A DNA stretch of 64,000 nt from Mycetohabitans rhizoxinica HKI 454 (GTDB lineage: Bacteria > Pseudomonadota > Gammaproteobacteria > Burkholderiales > Burkholderiaceae): the NCBI RefSeq assembly GCF_000198775.1, contig NC_014718.1:593881-657880 (forward strand), written 5' to 3'. Below are positions 61,201 to 64,000 of the stretch, in pieces. The translations under genes were made by a program, and so were the position numbers. Within the stretch, counting starts at the first letter, position 1; the number at the start of each line of letters is the position of its first letter. A model generated the notes under the pieces. That model saw nothing but the letters and a program-made list of their open reading frames with translations. It did not search any database and was not told the origin of the DNA.

Positions 61201-64000
61201 GTAATAAGCATCATAGACACTTTTCCATTCATTGACTTGATGCTTTTCTGCTGCAGGATCGGATTCAATAGATATATTTCTAAGGACAACATAACCGACT
61301 AAATTTTTATCTCCGAAACGGTCCTCTCGTGCGATAACAGCAGCTTGTGCTACAGCAGGGTGGCGTTGCAGTACAGCTTCAACTTCGCCCGGCTCAATCC
61401 GGTAACCACGTATCTTGACTTGGTGGTCAGCACGGTTAACAAAATTCAAATTACCGCTGTTCTGATAACGGGCCAAGTCTCCTGTCTTATACATGCGTGC
61501 GTCGGGAGTATCCGAGAACGGATTAGGTACAAAGCGTTCAGCAGTCAGTTCTGGACGGTTCAAATAGCCACGGGCGACACCGGCACCACCGATGTATAGC
61601 TCTCCGACCGCACCCAACGGCACCGGCTGGCCATACGTATCAAGTAGATAAATTTGCGTATTCGCAATAGGCCTACCAATAGGGGTTGTCGGCCCAACCG
61701 CATCTTGATGCTCAGCAATACAGTAAATAGAAGACCAAATGGTAGTCTCGGTAGGTCCGTACAAATTCCATGTAACTTTAGTAGCGTCGCGAAGCCTTAT
61801 TGATAAACTAGACGGTAATGCTTCCCCTCCGCATAGAGCCGTCAGACTCGGCATATGCTTTGACTGCTCCAAAAGAACCCGCCAAGTCGCTGGCGTGGCC
61901 TGCATCAAGCTAATTTCGTGTTCTTTAATAAGCTTTTGAAGTATGCTCGGGTCGGTAACTTCCCTACGGCTAGCAATGACGACTGCCGCACCGTGGCTCA
62001 TCGGTAAGTAAAGCTCTAATCCAGCAATATCAAAAGAAATACTGGTCACGGCAAGCAACCGGTCGTGACTCGACATGCCAGGAGAGGAAGACATCGAAAC
62101 CAGGAAATTGACCACATTACGATGTTCGATCATGACGCCCTTGGGTTTGCCGGTTGAGCCGGACGTGTAAATCACGTAGGCAAGATCGCGGGCGGTAAGG
62201 CCTGAAATAGACGGATTGGTATGCGCTAGGGAAGGCAGCTCATTTGGATCAATCACCGTGCACGACGCGAGCGCTACCTCTCCCAGCACGGCGCAGCCAA
62301 CCGCATCGGCCAGCACGATCATGGGTGCGGCATCGGCGAGAATATGCGCGAGGCGCTCGGATGGATACGCGGGATCGAGCGGCACATACGCGCCACCGGC
62401 TTTCAGAATCGCCAATAGTCCTACGACCATCGCCGGTGAACGTTCGACGCAAATCGCCACTCGGGCATCCGGCTTAACGCCCAGTTCAATGAGCCGATGC
62501 GCGAGGCGGTTGGCCCGGGCATTCAACTGCGCATAGCTCAGTGTCTGCTCTTCATACACCAGCGCAGTGGCATCAGGGCTGCGCTGCACTTGCGCCTCAA
62601 ACAACTGATGAATGCACTGGTGGGCTGGGTAGGGAGTCGCCGTCGCGTTCCATGTCTGAAGCAGCAACTGACGCTCATCCGCTCCCAGCATCTGAAATGT
62701 TGCTACCGGTTGCTGTGGGCAAGCCGCCATCGCCTGCAACATCGTCGTCAGATATCCCACGTGCCGTTCAACCGTCGCGGAGTCAAACAACGCGCTCGCA
62801 TAATGCAACGATCCGATGATTTCCTCGCCTGCCTCATACAGGTGCAGCTCAAGGTCGAACCTAGCGATGTCGTATTTGAGTTCTTCGGGCGTGACTTCCA
62901 ACCCGGGTAGGTGCCACTGTCCTGTCTCACTGCTCTGCCATGCGAACATTACTTGAAACAGCGGCGTGTGATTGAGCCGGCGCATCGGCTGCACGATCTC
63001 GACCACTTGCTCGAACGGCAGGTCTTGATGCGCCTGCGCGTCCAACGTCGTGCGCCGCACGCGCTCGAGCAATTGTGCCGTCGTCGGCTCGCCCTCCAAA
63101 TTCACACGCAACGCTAACGTATTGACAAAAAAGCCGATCAACGGCTCGATTGCGGCATGCCCCCGATTTGCACTGGGCGTACCAATGACCAAATCATCCT
63201 GGCCCGACAGGCGCGCGAGCACCGCGCTCCAAGCCGCAAGCACCGTCATAAACAGCGTCGTGCCATGCTCAGCGCTTAAGCGCTTAAGCGCTTGCGTGGT
63301 CGATGCATCGATCTGCACCGGCACGTGTGCACCAGCAAACGACTGTTGCGCCGGGCGCGGCCGGTCCGTCGGTAGCTCCAGCAGTACCGGCGCATCGGCC
63401 AGCGTCGCACGCCAGTAGTCGCTCTGCGTTTGAAGCCGCTCACCCGACAGCCACTGACGCTGCCAGGCCGCGTAATCTGGATACTGGATCGTCAGCGCTG
63501 GCAGCGGATCGGCTTGCGCCCCAACGTTCGCGGCGTACAGCGCGCTTAACTCGTACACCAGCACGCCAAACGACCAACCGTCCGACACAATATGGTGCTG
63601 TGTCAGCACCAGTACGTGCTCGTCGTCAGCCAATTGGATCACGCAGGCGCGCATCAACGGCCCGCGCGTCAAATCGAACGGCGCGCGCGCTTCATCGGCA
63701 CTTAAACGCGACAACTGCGCGTCGGCATCGGGCACCCCACGCAAATCATGCCCGTGCAGCGGCACGCCTGTGCCGGCTGGCAACAGCTGCACCTGCGGCT
63801 GACCGTCGACACTGACAAACGTCGAGCGCAATGCCTCGTGACGCGCGAGCAGGGCATCCAGCGCTTGTTGCCAGGCAGTCCGATCGAAAGGCCCACGCAC
63901 ACGCAGGACAAGCGGGATGTGATAGGTGCCACTAACCCCATCGAGTTGCGCGAGGAACCATAGCCGTTGCTGCGCGAACGACAGCGGCAAGCCGCCTTCG
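52162..64000 (-). CDS. NRPS, partial at right edge: C-A-MT-T, C-A-T, E/C-A-MT
   Basis: The frame is open to the window edge, so the start lies outside. Module 1: C (HHIVSDGW near 63,590), A (TSGSTG near 62,155), an N-methyltransferase inserted before the A10 motif ([10 protein letters not shown] near 61,040), T (near 59,760). Its pocket D-I-L-Q-L-G-L-I-W-K is the glycine code. Module 2: C (near 59,180), A (near 57,750) with D-A-F-W-I-G-G-T-F-K, the valine code, and T (near 56,590). Module 3: dual E/C domain (HHLLAADGD near 56,280; HHLINDHS near 55,920), A (near 54,530) with D-V-Y-W-T-G-G-I-A-K, not recognised, and MT (near 53,420). The frame ends shortly after A10 because of the insertion near 52,235. 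Confidence 0.92.
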   Translation of the reverse strand, partial: EGGLPLSFAQQRLWFLAQLDGVSGTYHIPLVLRVRGPFDRTAWQQALDALLARHEALRSTFVSVDGQPQVQLLPAGTGVPLHGHDLRGVPDADAQLSRLSADEARAPFDLTRGPLMRACVIQLADDEHVLVLTQHHIVSDGWSFGVLVYELSALYAANVGAQADPLPALTIQYPDYAAWQRQWLSGERLQTQSDYWRATLADAPVLLELPTDRPRPAQQSFAGAHVPVQIDASTTQALKRLSAEHGTTLFMTVLAAWSAVLARLSGQDDLVIGTPSANRGHAAIEPLIGFFVNTLALRVNLEGEPTTAQLLERVRRTTLDAQAHQDLPFEQVVEIVQPMRRLNHTPLFQVMFAWQSSETGQWHLPGLEVTPEELKYDIARFDLELHLYEAGEEIIGSLHYASALFDSATVERHVGYLTTMLQAMAACPQQPVATFQMLGADERQLLLQTWNATATPYPAHQCIHQLFEAQVQRSPDATALVYEEQTLSYAQLNARANRLAHRLIELGVKPDARVAICVERSPAMVVGLLAILKAGGAYVPLDPAYPSERLAHILADAAPMIVLADAVGCAVLGEVALASCTVIDPNELPSLAHTNPSISGLTARDLAYVIYTSGSTGKPKGVMIEHRNVVNFLVSMSSSPGMSSHDRLLAVTSISFDIAGLELYLPMSHGAAVVIASRREVTDPSILQKLIKEHEISLMQATPATWRVLLEQSKHMPSLTALCGGEALPSSLSIRLRDATKVTWNLYGPTETTIWSSIYCIAEHQDAVGPTTPIGRPIANTQIYLLDTYGQPVPLGAVGELYIGGAGVARGYLNRPELTAERFVPNPFSDTPDARMYKTGDLARYQNSGNLNFVNRADHQVKIRGYRIEPGEVEAVLQRHPAVAQAAVIAREDRFGDKNLVGYVVLRNISIESDPAAEKHQVNEWKSVYDAYYSNEQDYPFGEDFSVWKSSYDGQPIPLVDMQAWRANAVERIRELQPRRVLEIGVGTGLLLAHLAPHCEAYWGTDFSAPSIETLRAQLAQQPELASHVQLRTQAAHVTEGLPAGYFDTVVINSVVQYFPSVSYLTDVLRQAMDLLVPGGSVFIGDVRNLSLLNCFTTAVQLHQADSATDDRSSLERRIKQALLAEKELLLAPAFFSALLDRIDTIAAVDIELKRSDYHNELSRYRYDVVLRKGPVNTLSLAQAPQLRWGRGVVEMDALQTLLATERPAQLRITGVPNARLALEMEAMQALEHSDDISLIQRQLMTGNAQAIGLEPEDFSALGESLGYWVGTTWSEHDVHACLDVVFVQASEMAQAVPTDVYLRPSDDDQTSPFRYANQPTRFDPFADVRRYVATQLPDYMVPAAFVRLDALPLTPNGKLDRCALPAPDADALAHQAYEAPQGELETTLATIWAELLGIERVSRHDSFFALGGHSLLAVRLMNRVRALGAEMPLTSLFASPTLAAFAAAVSAQLNQSVNALPEITPISREGSLPLSFAQQRLWFLAQLDEASANYHIPLVLRMRGPFDRAAWQQALDALFVRHEVLRSTFVNIEGQPQVQLLPADTGVPLRWHDLREVPDADAQLSRLTADEARTPFDLACGPLMRACVIQLADDEHVLMLTKHHIVSDGWSFGVLVRELSTLYAASVGAQADSLPPLAIQYLDYAAWQRQWLSGERLQTQSDYWRATLADAPVLLELPTDRPRPAQQSFAGAHVPVQIDASTTQALKRLSAEHGTTLFMTVLTAWSAVLARLSGQDDLVIGTPSANRGHAAIEPLIGFFVNTLALRVDLSGEPNTSELLKRVRCTTLDAQAHQDLPFEQVVEIVQPPRRLNHTPLFQVMFAWQSNEIGQWSLPELDVKPGELEYDMVRFDLEMHLYEAGEQITGSLHYASALFDPTTIERHVGYLKTMLQAMATCPQQPVATLQMLGPDERQLLLQTWNATQREYPSHQCVQQLFEEQVARTPETTALVYKDQVLSYAQLNAEANRLAHRLVDLGVEPGHYVATLLERSIDLVVAQLAILKAGAAYVPIDPRAPTERQSWVMSDCAAQLLLTNAHTEVAATRPTALLRLDLSDKAQTEHFPTTCPQPAGRSVDTAYVMYTSGSTGMPKGVLVPHRAIARLVINNGYVDVGADDRIAFAANPAFDASTFEVWAPLLNGAAAVVMDHDTVLTPALFAQTLREQRISVLWLTVGLFNQMAVELGPVFTQLKALIVGGDALDASVVGQVLRERPPQQLINGYGPTESTTFATTYRITAVPKGNVNIPIGRPIANTQVYLLDAHGQPVPLGAVGELYIGGAGVAHGYLNRPELSAERFVRDPFTDTPDARMYKTGDLARYLPDGNLEFVGRNDEQVKIRGFRIEPGEIEACLVQHEQVRDAVVLVRGESINKRLVAYVVAEPNEVLVSELRTHVAARLPEYMVPAAFVRLDALPLTPNGKLDRRALPEPDAGALAHHVYEAPRGQLETTLAQIWAELLEVERVGRHDSFFALGGHSLLAVQLIERLRRRGLGLSVRALFDMPTLSALAQSLGQHREVIVPPNAITLDTTTLTPQMLPLIDLTQADIDRIVEQVPGGVANIQDIYALSPLQDGILFHHLLAADGDPYLLFFQKVFADRKKLDCYLDAVQQVVNRHDILRTAFIWEDISTPAQVVWRDAPLWIMELTLDPAEGPILKQLTERFNTRRYRIDLTQAPLMHFVIARDSDGRWLLVELVHHLINDHSTLEVMNKEVQIFIDGRGDTLPPAQPFRNSIVQARLGMSEEEHVCFFTDMLANVDKPTLPFGLADVHCDGSQITEAHRALPQELNDRLRAQARRLGVSLASLCHLAWAQVLARVSGQQQVVFGTVLFGRMQAGDGADSAMGLFVNTLPMRVDLHSHAEYSVRDTHARLAALLEHEHASLALAQRCSGVPAGMPLFSALFNYRHNAMPLAESPTIDGVELLSAEERTNYPVTLSINDFQQALSLSCQVVQPIDPNRVCGYMQRALESLVEALEHAHDKPVQQLEVMPEDERTLLLETWNMTQRDYPSHRCVYQLFEEQVATTPEAIAIIFKEQSISYAELNAQANRLAHRLIRLGVVAQTPVAVLMQRSPERVVAALAVIKAGGVYMPLNEQWPDTRLHTLLSETRAPIVLTDHALQARCAALSTHVIVVDADASLDDEPSDNPAVVCSPEQLAYLMYTSGSTGQPKGVAIVHRTVRYMALDRRLSEVRDCVLLHSSHAFDVSMYELWTPLLCGGQVVIVPPGELDVRVLQETIRAHQVSALWLTAGLFQVMAEGDLSYLRSVRQLTVGGDIVSSAAAQRVLEHCPALRLINGYGPTETTIATGHLLEGPYQAQASIPIGTPLDNARAYVLDACLRPVPVGVVGELYIAGEGVARGYFNRPGLSAERFIANPFDASGTRVYRTGDLAYWRSDGALEFIGRADQQVKVRGFRVELGEIEAVLQHHPAVAQAAVIAREDQGGSQQLVGYIVLDQVPVERDFATEAEQVEAWQKVYDTYYKDDADYAFGENFNIWKSSYDGQPIPLSDMQAWRADAVARIRELQPRRVLEIGVGTGLLLAHLAPHCEVYWGTDFSAPSIETLRTQLAQRPELASHVQLRTQAAHVTEGLPTDYFDTIVINSVVQYFPSASYLMDVVRQAMELLVPGGSVFIGDVRNLSLLNCFTTAVQLHQADSATDDRSSLGRRIKQALLAEKELMLAPAFFSALPNRVDTIAAVDIELKRGDYHNELSRYRYDVVLRKGPVNTLSLAQAPQLRWGQGVVEIDTLQTLLATERPAQLRITGVPNARLALEIEAMQALENGDDISAIKRQLITGNAQAIGLEPEDFSALGESLGYWVGSTWSEHDAHACMDIVFVKASEMAQAMPTAVYLPPSDDGQSSLFNYANQPASFDQFADVRRYVATQLPDYMVPAAFVRLDALPLTPNGKLDRRALPAPDDDALAHQAYEAPRRRARDDACDNLDGVARCRVCRSA

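Overview
The window looks like a chromosomal segment of a high-GC Burkholderiaceae bacterium. The porin, the hopanoid genes, the kdp operon and the IS remnants are all of Burkholderia type. A long modular NRPS together with many decayed genes and IS scars would fit Mycetohabitans or a related Burkholderia, but this is inferred from family resemblance and no search was run.

Left part (1-17,724). A hopanoid/isoprenoid block comes first: hpnA, hpnH, ispH and hpnM on the minus strand, hpnN divergent on the plus strand, and dxs further on. Two unrecognised Ser/Pro-rich proteins lie between hpnN and dxs. Upstream of dxs is a tightly packed seven-gene minus-strand operon that makes a C-P bond (PEP mutase, phosphonopyruvate decarboxylase, 2-aminoethylphosphonate transaminase). 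The same operon carries two nucleotidyltransferase modules, a CDP-alcohol phosphotransferase, an Fe(II)/2-oxoglutarate oxygenase and an HpnL-like membrane protein. The best reading is synthesis of an aminoethylphosphonate-headgroup lipid or conjugate.

Middle part (17,900-43,310). This holds a frameshifted Kef-type antiporter, a gene with a 9-bp in-frame repeat array, and a C4-dicarboxylate locus (frameshifted dctA with a sigma-54 promoter and upstream palindromes, then dctB-dctD). A four-gene osmoprotectant ABC operon follows, behind an unusually hairpin-rich leader. Next come a NUDIX hydrolase, a glycogen-debranching-type enzyme, a broken GntR regulator, a porin, kdpFABC without adjacent kdpDE, a CBS protein and a UdgX-type uracil-DNA glycosylase.

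Right part (43,310-64,000). An IS-scarred stretch (IS5-, IS3/IS2- and possibly IS4-family remnants) leads into a biosynthetic locus: an AT-rich AdmH-like phenylalanine aminomutase and a giant NRPS that runs off the right edge. Visible modules, in order of synthesis, are C-A(Gly)-MT-T, C-A(Val)-T, dual E/C-A-MT-T and C-A-T-TE. The predicted peptide end is sarcosine, D-Val, an N-methyl residue and a final residue, then release by the thioesterase. A beta-amino acid may be supplied by the aminomutase. The NRPS reading frame breaks once, near 52,235.

Three otherwise intact long genes (the antiporter, dctA and the NRPS) each carry a single-base insertion. This is either real decay or consensus error and should be settled before conclusions are drawn about function. 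No tRNA, rRNA or CRISPR array was seen.
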